From: Dromaius novaehollandiae
Taxonomy: Eukaryota; Chordata; Aves; Casuariiformes; Dromaiidae
Length of the DNA: 64,000 nucleotides
Direction of reading: 5' to 3'
Assembly (NCBI RefSeq): GCF_036370855.1
Contig: NC_088102.1
Span: 66,411,601 to 66,475,600, forward strand
Part shown: piece by piece, positions 41,101 through 47,302 of the stretch
Layout: every line of letters starts with the position of its first letter
Position numbering within the stretch: the first letter of the stretch is position 1
The notes under the pieces: model-generated
Told to the model about the DNA's origin: nothing
The model's input: the letters and a program-made list of their open reading frames with translations, nothing else
Database searches by the model: none
Translations under genes and position numbers: made by a program

Positions 41101-43839
41101 ATATCAGCTTTCAGCATGTCTCTTTCATTTACTCTGCAGCCTTGACTGTTTTTAAACAGTGATGGTAATATTTGAGGGTGGTTTGGCTGACGCTGTTGAG
41201 TGCTTTAAGGATAAAGAGAAGGAAAAATGTATCTGTAGTATGGCTTCAGTTTCCTTATTGCTTTATCTCTGGTGATAATGATGAAAAGAAACTTTTCTGA
41301 TCTCCCACAAGAAAGGAGAAAGGGTAAGAGCATTTCTTGCTCCCTTTGCTAGTCTGCTTGAGCAGTGTCTATTTCTTTCAGTGTGGTTCTTGCTTGATCT
41401 TTCCCCTCCATTCTTTTCCTTCACCTAACCTTTTAGTTCTTAAAAATGACAATTTCAAAAATACCCATAATCTGTCTAATCTGACATGACCTGGACTTTC
41501 TTGGATTTTCTAGTTTTCTTGGATACCAGATATGAAGATTTCAAAGGGAAGTGTCTACCATACAAATGTGCAACATAAATAATAGAAGGAAATCCCATCT
41601 TGAGCTTTTGATGACAAACCCATGGAATATAAACAAACATTTGTTAAACAGCATGAAAACGCTCAGCCTTATCATATGCTATGCACAACTGTTACTGTTT
41701 TCTTTGTTCCTAGAACTTTCCAGTGTAATTCTGACCTTGCTGAAAATTGTTTATCTTAATGCTCCCATTGCAGTTTCCCCTTCCCTTCTTAATGCATTTT
41801 ATGGCTTCCTGAAAAAAGCCATGCTATTCAATGAACAATGTTGACACCAAATACAAGTCCAGCAGGAATACACAAGAAATGCCTTAAGTTTGTCCCAGCT
41901 AGAGATAGTGTAATATACTCACAAAAAAGGTAGGATATTTAATACAGGTTGTCCAACTATTTCTTAAAAGAAAATATTATGTGTGTTATTTCTGATGCTG
42001 TATCAAGCTACTGCCTAGATTATCTTTCTTGAAAGTTTAAGAACGGATAATTTAAAACACTGCAAAAATGAACTGATGTAGAAACAACTACTTATTTCAT
42101 AGATTTGCTACTGTACAGCTGTTATCTCCTCAATGGCAGATGTTTTAACCAAAAATAACCTCTTGTGCAACCAACCAGCTCCAAACTATAAAAGTAAGTA
42201 TTGAAAATAATCATGGAAAAGCTAAATGATCCAGCTAAATGATTTCGTTTAAAAAAAAAAAAAGGCAAGAAAAGATTGAAAACAAACCATGTGGTATGGA
42301 GGGGTATACCTGGAAGTAATGGGAATATAAATAAGAAACAGAGTGTTCATACTTCAGAGCTGAAAAAAAGAAAAAAACCTTTTGCAAAATATATTTAAGA
42401 AAAGCTTTGGGGAAAGGACTGTTGCTTACTGTGGGTTAGAATGATCTCACCTAGCTTTAAGCATGCAAACAAGAATCTATATGCCACAGGGTTTCTTGAG
42501 AAGGTTGTTTCTTGATGAGTTCTTGAGTCAATGAGATAGGCACCAACTACTATCAGAACTTTTATTTAATAGGGATAACAATAATAAAAAATTGAGCAAG
42601 CCTCCTACTTTCACTTAATCAACACGGCTCATATACCCGTGGAGCTGCAACTATTTACATCAGTTAAAATTTTTCTCCCAGGTCCCAAAGCTCCATTAGT
42701 TGAGGTTTAAACATTAGAGACAGAAAGACTACTTCTCAGCCAGTGCGGGGTATCTGACTCAATATTGAGAATATTTTTCTTAATCTATCTAATATCCATC
42801 ACATAAATAGTCATCCAAAAATTGTAAACTGAACAAATAGGTATTATATGCAAAAAAGAAGTTGCTGAAAACTCAGCTTGCCTTGACAGGGCAAGCTCAA
42901 AGCATTATTAGAGATTGAGGTCTGCAAAGGTAGTATCATGAAGTATGTCCATTTTACCCTGTCCATTTGCAGTGATTTCAGTGCTGAGGTGTGTGTGGGG
43001 GGTGGAATGAGCCATGTTTACTATAGCAAATCACAGAGATATGATATAAACACAAATATTTTGACATTTTCCCAGCCACATAAGAGGAAATATGAACATA
43101 CTTAACTAGGCATAAAATTGTAACTGTAAACCTTAGCCATAGCAAAGCCAAGCTAAAAAGACAGTTTATTTCATCCTAACTCAGCATGCATAGCACCCTA
43201 TTATATTCTGTAAATAACAAAAGGAGGTAGCAGTGTTTAGTTTATAGGGAAAAGTGAAGATCACCAATGAACACAATCAGGTAGTTGATCCTAATTGCTT
43301 CTTTGTCCTACAACAGAATATGCAGTCTCTAGTCTGAGAAGATAGCATTAACCTCAGATTTGACTCCCAAACTTAATAATGGTAGAAGCTTAAGTAAACA
43401 TGCTTATGTACGCATATGTAAATTGCTCCATTATAAAAATTCCAGTAAGAAAAACCTTCCTGCAGCATATGCTCTCCAGATATTTTAATACTGTAACTGC
43501 ATGATAATCAGAAACCTAAATAGCTGAAAAATAAAGAAGAAAGCTGTTTTACTGACTTCACTAAAAAATGCAAATTAGTACAGCTGTCAACTTTTTGTTG
43601 TGGATTATTTTCATCATTTCTAAGTTTCCTAAGTAATTACTATTTTGTGCCCCATTTCTAAGTTTCCTAAGTAATTACTATTTTGTGCCCCTTGTCCTAG
43701 CACTTTTAACAAATACATGGCTTTTACAATCCTATTAGGTTTGATGAATGCCAATGTTGAAGTGCCTTTGCCAGAAAGCAGTGAAAGAGAAGAGCGTGCA
43801 GATCAGTCCGAGACAGACATCATGTACATTGATAATTAA
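3454..43839 (+). CDS. TRPM5: TRPM5, transient receptor potential cation channel subfamily M member 5 (complete, 24 coding exons)
   Basis: TRPM5 is a plasma-membrane channel for monovalent cations, opened by intracellular Ca2+. In taste, tuft and other chemosensory cells it depolarises the cell after GPCR, PLC-beta2 and IP3 signalling. Twenty-four exons join in phase into 1172 codons plus stop, close to the human length of about 1165. Domains in order: TRPM homology region (about 20-690); S1 (728-751); a helix ending LEEIRQ (777-782) and NWNKCD (803-808), which carry the Ca2+-site residues E779, Q782, N805 and D808 by family alignment; S4 (about 835-860); S5 (867-890); pore [10 protein letters not shown] (915-924); outer loop with C933 and C948; S6 (955-980); TRP-domain helix; C-terminal coiled coil (about 1085-1115). 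The start ATG gives the usual short N-terminus before the GEIDFT motif. All introns are GT-AG except intron 19 (GC-AG). No frameshift or stop was found. TRPM4 is the nearest paralogue, but the sequence follows TRPM5 throughout. Confidence 0.97.
4291..4305 (+). repeat. Poly-G run of 15
   Basis: An uninterrupted run of 15 guanines in TRPM5 intron 1. Such runs are length-unstable and error-prone to sequence. Confidence 0.95.
4728..4908 (+). CDS. TRPM5: TRPM5 coding exon 2 (residues 40-99)
   Basis: It starts FIKVPC after TTGAAG and ends within the codon of G100 at a GTTAGT donor. It holds the highly conserved [12 protein letters not shown] block of the TRPM N-terminal homology region. Intron 2 (4909-6380) holds a short fossil repeat near 4980-5035 and otherwise nothing recognised. 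Confidence 0.95.
4980..5035 (+). repeat. Possible fossil interspersed repeat
   Basis: GTCAGTGGGACTACTCACAT followed by GCTTTGCTGAATG resembles a dispersed amniote repeat whose copies read roughly GTCAATGGGACTACTCACATG and end in TTTGCTGAATNGGGGCC. The identification is from memory of the motif and is weak. Confidence 0.35.
6381..6547 (+). CDS. TRPM5: TRPM5 coding exon 3 (residues 100-155)
   Basis: The acceptor is TTATTTCAG. The exon encodes [12 protein letters not shown] and [16 protein letters not shown], both near-identical to mammalian TRPM5, and ends DNIK at a GTATTT donor, phase 0. Intron 3 (6548-9891) is one of the longest in the gene. I see no gene in it, only chance-like small frames and a possible repeat scrap near 9490-9545. 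Confidence 0.95.
9892..10072 (+). CDS. TRPM5: TRPM5 coding exon 4 (residues 156-215)
   Basis: It follows a CTCTCTCTAG acceptor. It carries HSHFILVD and [18 protein letters not shown] of the TRPM N-terminal region and ends inside the G216 codon at GTAAGT. Intron 4 (10073-12535) holds a short CAA run near 11237 and a reverse MIR-like SINE at 12305-12440. Confidence 0.96.
12305..12440 (-). repeat. Fossil MIR-like SINE, reverse orientation
   Basis: On the plus strand it reads TCCATATTTTGCAGGTGAGG, then GCTTGCCAAAATATCACAGAG, GTGGCAAAGGTGCC and TAGGTTATAGTGTTATT. This is the reverse complement of the MIR order (CCCATTTTACAGATGAGG, CTTGCCCAAGGTCACACAG, GTGGCAGAGCC, then the box A end). Diverged but collinear over about 135 bp. 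Confidence 0.7.
12536..12600 (+). CDS. TRPM5: TRPM5 coding exon 5 (residues 216-237)
   Basis: A 65-nt exon after a long T tract and TTTCACAG. It encodes [20 protein letters not shown] and ends at Glu 237 with donor GTAAGA. Intron 5 (12601-14605) carries the long G tract at 14298-14325 and no other recognised element. Confidence 0.97.
14298..14325 (+). repeat. G-rich tract (21 G, C, 6 G)
   Basis: Twenty-one consecutive guanines, one cytosine and six more guanines in TRPM5 intron 5, about 280 bp before exon 6. It can form a G-quadruplex on the sense strand of DNA and in the pre-mRNA. The exact length may be unreliable. Confidence 0.9.
14606..14797 (+). CDS. TRPM5: TRPM5 coding exon 6 (residues 238-301)
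   Basis: It encodes [14 protein letters not shown] and [15 protein letters not shown] and ends at WTAT with donor GTGAGC, phase 0. The GSGGTAD stretch is the conserved nucleotide-fold-like loop shared by TRPM proteins. Intron 6 (14798-16118) holds a MIR-like SINE at 15850-15975. Confidence 0.97.
15850..15975 (+). repeat. Fossil MIR-like SINE
   Basis: It reads GGTTCTCAGGATATCCGAGT near the box B position, then CTGCTATGTGATTTTGGACA and AGACAGTTACTCCTTCCTTG, then CCTTAGGGTTCATTTAAATA. This follows the MIR core order CTGTGTGACCTTGGGCAAGTTACTT and CCTCAGTTTCCTCATCTGTAAA. Confidence 0.7.
16119..16221 (+). CDS. TRPM5: TRPM5 coding exon 7 (residues 302-335)
   Basis: It starts [12 protein letters not shown] and continues through [19 protein letters not shown], almost the human sequence. 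It ends inside the A336 codon at GTAAGA. Intron 7 (16222-17070) shows nothing recognisable. Confidence 0.97.
17071..17189 (+). CDS. TRPM5: TRPM5 coding exon 8 (residues 336-375)
   Basis: It encodes [19 protein letters not shown] and [16 protein letters not shown], among the most conserved blocks of the N-terminal region. The donor is GTACTG, phase 0. Intron 8 (17190-17832) shows nothing recognisable. Confidence 0.97.
17833..18183 (+). CDS. TRPM5: TRPM5 coding exon 9 (residues 376-492)
   Basis: This is the largest coding exon. It encodes [33 protein letters not shown] and [20 protein letters not shown] (ankyrin-like helices of the TRPM homology region). It ends with a basic GGKKKS linker at donor GTAAGT. 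Intron 9 (18184-20602) holds an imperfect palindromic repeat at 20326-20400. Confidence 0.97.
20326..20400 (+). repeat. Imperfect palindromic repeat
   Basis: Inner arms AAGTCAATG (20344-20352) and CATTGACTT (20363-20371) are perfect inverted repeats. Outer arms CTCTGG (20330-20335) and CCAGAG (20392-20397) also pair. The sequence resembles the ...CATTGACTTCAATGG... motif of old palindromic interspersed repeats in sauropsid genomes. Family not assigned. Confidence 0.6.
20603..20734 (+). CDS. TRPM5: TRPM5 coding exon 10 (residues 493-536)
   Basis: No long open frame marks this exon. I placed it by translating from the acceptor [29 protein letters not shown], then [20 protein letters not shown], then FWAM before donor GTAAGC. 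The first part is the variable linker and the second matches human [20 protein letters not shown]. Intron 10 (20735-21913) contains only an unsupported 172-codon frame. Confidence 0.95.
21914..22037 (+). CDS. TRPM5: TRPM5 coding exon 11 (residues 537-577)
   Basis: Found by translation: [20 protein letters not shown], then [20 protein letters not shown], ending inside the E578 codon at GTAAGT. The human counterpart is [20 protein letters not shown]. Intron 11 (22038-24029) holds nothing I can identify. Confidence 0.95.
24030..24175 (+). CDS. TRPM5: TRPM5 coding exon 12 (residues 578-626)
   Basis: It encodes [20 protein letters not shown] and [20 protein letters not shown], ending FAHDGVQ at GTAAGC, phase 0. 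This is the conserved block leading to the pre-S1 region of TRPM channels. Intron 12 (24176-24991) shows nothing recognisable. Confidence 0.97.
24992..25104 (+). CDS. TRPM5: TRPM5 coding exon 13 (residues 627-663)
   Basis: It encodes [20 protein letters not shown] and [12 protein letters not shown], the pre-S1 hydrophobic segment. It ends two bases into codon 664 at GTACAA. Intron 13 (25105-26454) contains a C/A-rich low-complexity stretch near 25680-25720. Confidence 0.96.
26455..26550 (+). CDS. TRPM5: TRPM5 coding exon 14 (residues 664-695)
   Basis: A charged linker reading [20 protein letters not shown], with LDSLDTEK matching human exactly. It ends EED plus two bases of R696 at GTAAGT. 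Intron 14 (26551-28979) holds two adjacent MIR-like fossils at 27100-27250 (reverse) and 27505-27605 (forward). Confidence 0.95.
27100..27250 (-). repeat. Fossil MIR-like SINE, reverse orientation
   Basis: The plus strand reads AGGAAACTGAAGTATAGTA, TTGTCACTTGCTTGTGGTCT, TTCACAGATCCGTGATTCAA and TCCTATAACCCTACCACAC. This is the reverse-complement order of MIR: GAGGAAACTGAGGCACAGAG, CTTGCCCAAGGTCACACAG, GGGATTCGAACCC, then the tRNA-like 5' end. Confidence 0.7.
27505..27605 (+). repeat. Possible 3' half of a MIR-like SINE
   Basis: CTATAAAATAGGTCTAAGAG, CATCTGCCTCTTGGGGGCTA, then AAATAATGTCATAAAATGCTTT resemble the MIR 3' portion (CTGTAAAATGGGGATAATA, ACCTACCTCATAGGGTTGT, then TAAAGCGCTT). The core and head are not evident. 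Confidence 0.5.
28980..29238 (+). CDS. TRPM5: TRPM5 coding exon 15 (residues 696-782, S1 and start of S2)
   Basis: It encodes the S1 helix within [20 protein letters not shown], the proline loop DFKPPPPEG, and [15 protein letters not shown]779 and Q782 sit at the positions that coordinate activating Ca2+ in TRPM4 and TRPM5. The donor is GTCAGT, phase 0. Intron 15 (29239-30536) shows only T-rich tracts. Confidence 0.97.
30537..30655 (+). CDS. TRPM5: TRPM5 coding exon 16 (residues 783-821, S2-S3 region)
   Basis: It starts [20 protein letters not shown] and continues [20 protein letters not shown]805 and D808 complete the expected Ca2+ site. It ends inside the R822 codon at GTATGT. Intron 16 (30656-31105) shows nothing recognisable. 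Confidence 0.97.
31106..31238 (+). CDS. TRPM5: TRPM5 coding exon 17 (residues 822-866, S3-S4 and S4-S5 linker)
   Basis: It encodes [20 protein letters not shown] and [17 protein letters not shown], nearly identical to human. Donor GTAAGT, phase 0. Intron 17 (31239-33683) is about 2.4 kb and I see no gene or clear repeat in it. Confidence 0.97.
33684..33858 (+). CDS. TRPM5: TRPM5 coding exon 18 (residues 867-924, S5 and pore helix/filter)
   Basis: It encodes S5 ([20 protein letters not shown]), then the reentrant pore region [16 protein letters not shown] with the TRPM4/5 filter FGQ and the acidic run D921, E922, D924. It ends one base into codon 925 at GTAAGA. Intron 18 (33859-36493) holds a long decayed CR1 and a tRNA-like SINE. 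Confidence 0.97.
34730..35705 (+). mobile_element. Ancient, decayed CR1-type LINE fragment
   Basis: The stretch tracks the 3' part of CR1/L3-type non-LTR elements: GGATCAATAACTGGCTAAAA, TTTGCAGATGAAACTACGTT, GTAATGCACTTGG, TTTTTCACACACACAATTAA, CTAAAAATTTACATGG, GATGAATTCATGGAGGA, and near the end GGGGCTAGCTGGACTTCTAG then TCTGAGTCAG and ATTCTTATTA. The last block parallels the usual CR1 ending of a GGGCTAGATGGACC run, a TCTGACCCAGT run and a TTCTTATG end. The reverse transcriptase frame is destroyed by many indels, so the copy is inactive. It lies in TRPM5 intron 18 in sense orientation. Confidence 0.85.
35975..36065 (+). repeat. tRNA-like SINE head
   Basis: TAGCTCAGCAG (near 35983) matches the RNA polymerase III A box TRGYNNARNNG. 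About 45 bp later GTTTAAAATTC is a degenerate B box. The surrounding sequence has tRNA-like length, but the B box and stem pairing are too poor for a working tRNA, so a SINE remnant fits better. Confidence 0.55.
36494..36662 (+). CDS. TRPM5: TRPM5 coding exon 19 (residues 925-980, outer pore loop and S6)
   Basis: The outer loop has the conserved cysteine pair C933 and C948, with a glycosylation sequon at N932-C933-T934. S6 runs from [20 protein letters not shown] to LIAMF. The exon ends CAG with donor GCAAGT, a GC donor. The phase only works with this site: AG joins C to give Ser981. The outer loop is about five residues longer than in human. Intron 19 (36663-37404) contains an AT-rich stretch. 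Confidence 0.95.
37107..37200. repeat. AT-rich low-complexity stretch
   Basis: Nearly pure A and T with TATATA and AAATA units, within the GC-AG intron 19 of TRPM5, about 200 bp before exon 20. Confidence 0.85.
37405..37583 (+). CDS. TRPM5: TRPM5 coding exon 20 (residues 981-1040, TRP-domain helix)
   Basis: It encodes [26 protein letters not shown] and [20 protein letters not shown], the post-S6 TRP helix and following membrane-associated helix. It ends inside the E1041 codon at GTGAGC. Intron 20 (37584-38712) holds the 15-unit ATA/TAA microsatellite. Confidence 0.97.
38088..38132 (+). repeat. ATA/TAA trinucleotide microsatellite, 15 units
   Basis: A perfect 45-bp run in TRPM5 intron 20. 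Likely polymorphic in length. Confidence 0.97.
38713..38845 (+). CDS. TRPM5: TRPM5 coding exon 21 (residues 1041-1084)
   Basis: It encodes [20 protein letters not shown] followed by a highly charged helix of Glu, Arg and Lys. It ends two bases into K1085 at GTAAGT. Human has ERDLPDPLDQKVVTWETVQK. Intron 21 (38846-41002) shows nothing recognised. Confidence 0.95.
41003..41075 (+). CDS. TRPM5: TRPM5 coding exon 22 (residues 1085-1109, coiled coil)
   Basis: A 73-nt exon reading [20 protein letters not shown] then IESQ. It aligns with the coiled-coil assembly segment of human TRPM5 (VDFIAKYLGGLREQEKRIK). Donor GTAAGT, phase 0. Intron 22 (41076-42102) shows nothing recognised. Confidence 0.95.
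42103..42193 (+). CDS. TRPM5: TRPM5 coding exon 23 (residues 1110-1139)
   Basis: It encodes [20 protein letters not shown] and a tail into QPAPNYK, ending one base into S1140 at GTAAGT. The first half aligns with human INYCSVLVSSVADVLAQ. Beyond it the two C-termini differ. Intron 23 (42194-43738) ends in a 38-bp perfect tandem duplication. Confidence 0.92.
43616..43691 (+). repeat. Perfect 38-bp tandem duplication
   Basis: Copy 1 (43616-43653) and copy 2 (43654-43691) are identical: both begin ATTTCTAAGTTTCC and end TTTTGTGCCCC. The second copy ends 47 bp before the last TRPM5 exon, so the duplication lies in or next to the branch-point zone. Confidence 0.97.
43739..43839 (+). CDS. TRPM5: TRPM5 coding exon 24 (residues 1140-1172 and stop)
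   Basis: After acceptor CCTATTAG the frame continues [20 protein letters not shown] and ends with an acidic DIMYIDN before TAA. I cannot align this tail with the human one, so the assignment rests on phase continuity, a usable acceptor and an open frame to a stop. Confidence 0.8.
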
Positions 43840-44924
43840 ATTTCTCGTTTTTCCCAGATGAAGCTTTTTGTCCTACTGAATTTCTGTCAAACTAAAATCC
43901 TAGTCTCATGAAGGTCAAAGACCCAACTCTCAAAGTCCTTGATGGAGACATTATCTTCAGCTTAATGTCAAGAACTGTTAATGTTTGACACTACTGAGGA
44001 CTTCTCAGTCTTCATACTCCCATTTCTTTTTGCCTTTCTTCTCTCCTATTCCTACACTGGCTGGTCCTTTCTCCAGAACTCCCTTCCACAAATCCCACTA
44101 ACAACTTTCCCCTCCAGAGTGAGGCTACTACCTTATATTCTAAACATTATCTGCCTTTATTTCTCCAAATACTGTACCCGCCATCGAACTCAATCACCAA
44201 CTCCCACATTTTTGTTTTCTATCCAAGGGAATTTCCCTGATGAAAAGCGATCATTTCCTCATTAAAAAATGTACGTCACCTCCTTGGCCAAGAAAGCACA
44301 CTAATGTTTCTGGGTTCTTTAAAAAGGAATTGAGGAAATAGTTTCCACAGGGAAGGGCCTGGGATTCTTAACTATTACAATTCATACACTTCCTAGAGTT
44401 CTCATAATCCTCAAATGACTGCACTCACCGTCTTTTCTTCCCATTTTGGCCTCTGCACTGTATTCCTTTTACGGCTGTTCCTTAATGAGGGTTCTTCACA
44501 CATCCCCAGAAACTGGACTGCCACCACATGGTCCTCAAGCCTTTGGTGGCTTGCTCTCAATTTCCAAATGCAGAACGTGATCCTGCCACGGTCAGGCCCT
44601 CCATCCTGTGTTGCTTGCCTTTTTGTTTTAATGCCAGATCATATCCGCTGTCAGCTTGCTACTATTAAAGGAGATTTTGCTATATATGTATCACAATGCA
44701 TGAAACAGCACAACTACATCTTATGCAGTTTTCTGATTTCATTCTACTTTTTCTTTCAAAGACTCAGCAAAATCACTTAAACAGATTTTCAAACAAGAAT
44801 GTGTAGCAAGAGTTTTCCTAGAAACTAGGAATTTGGGTTATCATTTTCTCTATTACTGTAACTAGCATGTCCTTATTAGCATACAAATTTAGCTAGCTTT
44901 GTTATAATTTCGAGAAGATACACA

Positions 44925-44930
44925 AATAAA
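44925..44930 (+). promoter_or_regulatory. Candidate TRPM5 poly(A) signal
   Basis: AATAAA, the first canonical hexamer downstream of the stop at 43837-43839. Use is inferred from position only. Confidence 0.5.
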
Positions 44931-46219
44931 ATGAATATTACTACTGCCCTTTATAGGGAAATTTCTTTGGACTAGCATAAATAGTGTTGGAAAGGGGAAA
45001 CACTGGATTATGGTCTTTCTTACACTAAGCTTCAACTGAACTTGTTTTATTCATGCATAACATAACACCACTCCTGTGCAACACAAAATCTGCACTAAAA
45101 CTTGCTCTCTCCATTACCAGATATCTCAATACAGAGATTGGGGCGAGGGGGGGGCGGAATCATATCTGGTCAAAATGCCATTCAGACATGGGTCTCCCAT
45201 TAACAGACATTAATCTGTTTATGATGTCTTCATAAAAGAAGTATTTGTTCAGCTGTGCCACAGACCTCTGTGGTCCCATTAACAATGACAGAATTTTGGT
45301 ACCGTGCTATGCTGTTCTTCACCTTAGGAAGGAGAAGTTACAGAACCAGTATATTTGTAGTAAGCTACATTTAGGGCATAATACTTATCTTACAACCAGC
45401 ACACACACACTTCTCCATTGCTTCCCTTCGAAGACAGCTACTATTTTTACTGTGATGAGCACACTCATTATCTACTGGAAATCAAAATGATCTGTTTGGG
45501 GTTTCCGTATGTCCCATACATATGGCCTGGTACAACTGATGTATTTAGGAATGGCCCATTAATTAATGTGCACGGAAACATATTCTCATGATCACACATA
45601 CTGTTTTTAAAATTAGAAAGTAAATTTCAAAAGATGGAGCAACATCACTCAGGCTCATTTTACATTATTTTCTGCTGACAGATGATGCACCTGTTCAAAC
45701 ACAAAGCCCCAGACAATTCTGGCCTGCAAGTCCGTTTCTGATCAGATGCTGACATCCCCGCAGAGGAAATAACTTCCCCAAATACCCTCAGGAATTTGAG
45801 CAAGTGCAGCCTAAAAGAGAAATCAAATTCCAAAGAAGTAGTCTTTCATTATGGTATTACAGGTATTAACACTGGGACTGGTTAATTTAGTATACTGGCA
45901 AAAAATATGTCAGTCCTAACTGAATCCTGAATTAATCTAAGTTTTAAATAATGTAACCTTGCAAAGAATTTAATCTTTCAACCTCATTTATAAGAAAAAA
46001 AAAAATCTTAACCATTTATTAACATTATGTGGGGAAAAGCCACTACATTTGATACTCATTATGCAGGCAATGCAGTGAAGCTATTTTCTTTGTACACTGT
46101 AAAATCATCTCAATATTATGAATGTCAATTTCAGAATCTCAAATTTAAGAAGTTGAGGGAAAAGTTACCAGAGAGTAAGTGAAGAGTAACATTCTAGAAG
46201 ATTTTCAAGACAATTTTCA

Positions 46220-46225
46220 AATAAA
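46220..46225 (+). promoter_or_regulatory. Alternative distal TRPM5 poly(A) signal
   Basis: AATAAA in TTTTCAAATAAAATGAACTG. It lies just before the opposing TSSC4 signal, consistent with tail-to-tail gene ends. Use is unproven. Confidence 0.35.
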
Positions 46226-46313
46226 ATGAACTGAATATCTGTTAAAACTTCCTATAGCTGCATGCATATCAATATGGTTCAAAGAGATTCAGAAATCCAG
46301 CTACAACTGAAAG

Positions 46314-46319
46314 TTTATT
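46314..46319 (-). promoter_or_regulatory. Candidate TSSC4 poly(A) signal
   Basis: TTTATT on the plus strand, so AATAAA on the minus strand, about 1 kb downstream of the TSSC4 stop. I found no closer canonical minus-strand hexamer between 46320 and 47302. Confidence 0.6.
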
Positions 46320-47302
46320 GATACCCAGAGAACAGAAGTAGTATCCAGTTCTGGTACAAGTACCTCATTCCATTCAAATCCACACAAGGAATTAATATGT
46401 AAGCAGTGGCGCCTGGAACACATATACAAATATGCAGGCCAAAAATCATTACATCACACCATACCACTGAGAGGAAAAAACTGTTGCCCAACTGATCCCA
46501 AAGTTGTTGCAAATTCTAACCTACTCAACATGGTGAGACTTGGCCAAAGCTGTCCTGAGTCTGTCTTCACCAGGATGGTTCCAAAGTTGTTCCTGTCCCC
46601 AGGAGGCACTGCGTTTCTTTATATCTTTATCATATAACACTACTAAATAAGTTAAATAGTAAGACCACCTTAAAAAAATTCAGTCTGCCAATTCCCACCT
46701 GTACCCTGGAAAATCATGACTGGGCACCACTGTGCTTTCACTCTCAATGGCAACGGGGAAGGATGTTTTTTTTTAAAAAAAAAGAGGGTTTTCCTTCCTG
46801 GGACAGGGCCAGGAGAAATCAAATCCAGTGGAAGACTAGTTTGTTTTTTTTTTTTAATCTCTACATAATGAGCTCATCACATTTGTTCCAGGAGTCTACA
46901 GCACTAGGGGACAGTTAAAATTTGTAGCCGAGTAGGATGACTTACTTCGTTATCCTCCTTGCAGCCTTTAAGCTAACATTTTTTCTTTGGTGCCCAGGAC
47001 TTCCACAGCTCCAGAGCAAGCCCCAGAGAGCTGTTCAAGTAAACAAAGCACACTACTTTCTCTCCTGCTAAGGTGCAGTTATCCTGTGCCCGCAGTCAAG
47101 AACAAAAAGTCTGGAATGGACTTTGGGTAGCTTAATTTGTAACAGTATAAAGTGGACTTGGAGGCTATGATGCAAACTGTTAGATAAAAAATTATCACCT
47201 GGTTTCCTGACAAAAAAAAGGGCTAAAAAAAAGCAAGCATATCCAAAGGTGATCTCCCAGAACAATGCAAGTCCTTGGATGTCTCCAGGTTTGCTCCACC
47301 AT
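46320..47302 (-). other. Probable TSSC4 3' UTR
   Basis: About 1 kb between the TSSC4 stop and its first AATAAA. It has several A/T homopolymers near 46770-46855 and no other recognised feature. No protein frame in it looks real. Confidence 0.55.

Larger units (their letters stand above)
43840..46313 (+). other. TRPM5 3' UTR and inter-gene tail region
   Basis: No gene recognised. Only short frames without homology occur. AATAAA at 44925-44930 is the first canonical poly(A) signal after the TRPM5 stop and would give a 3' UTR of about 1.1 kb. AATAAA at 46220-46225 is a second option. The region ends about where the opposing TSSC4 transcript is predicted to end. Confidence 0.6.

Noticed and set aside
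3454-43839. TRPM4 instead of TRPM5
   Set aside because: TRPM4 is similar in architecture. However, blocks such as [19 protein letters not shown] and the N-terminal GEIDFT follow TRPM5, and so does the TSSC4/CD81 neighbourhood.
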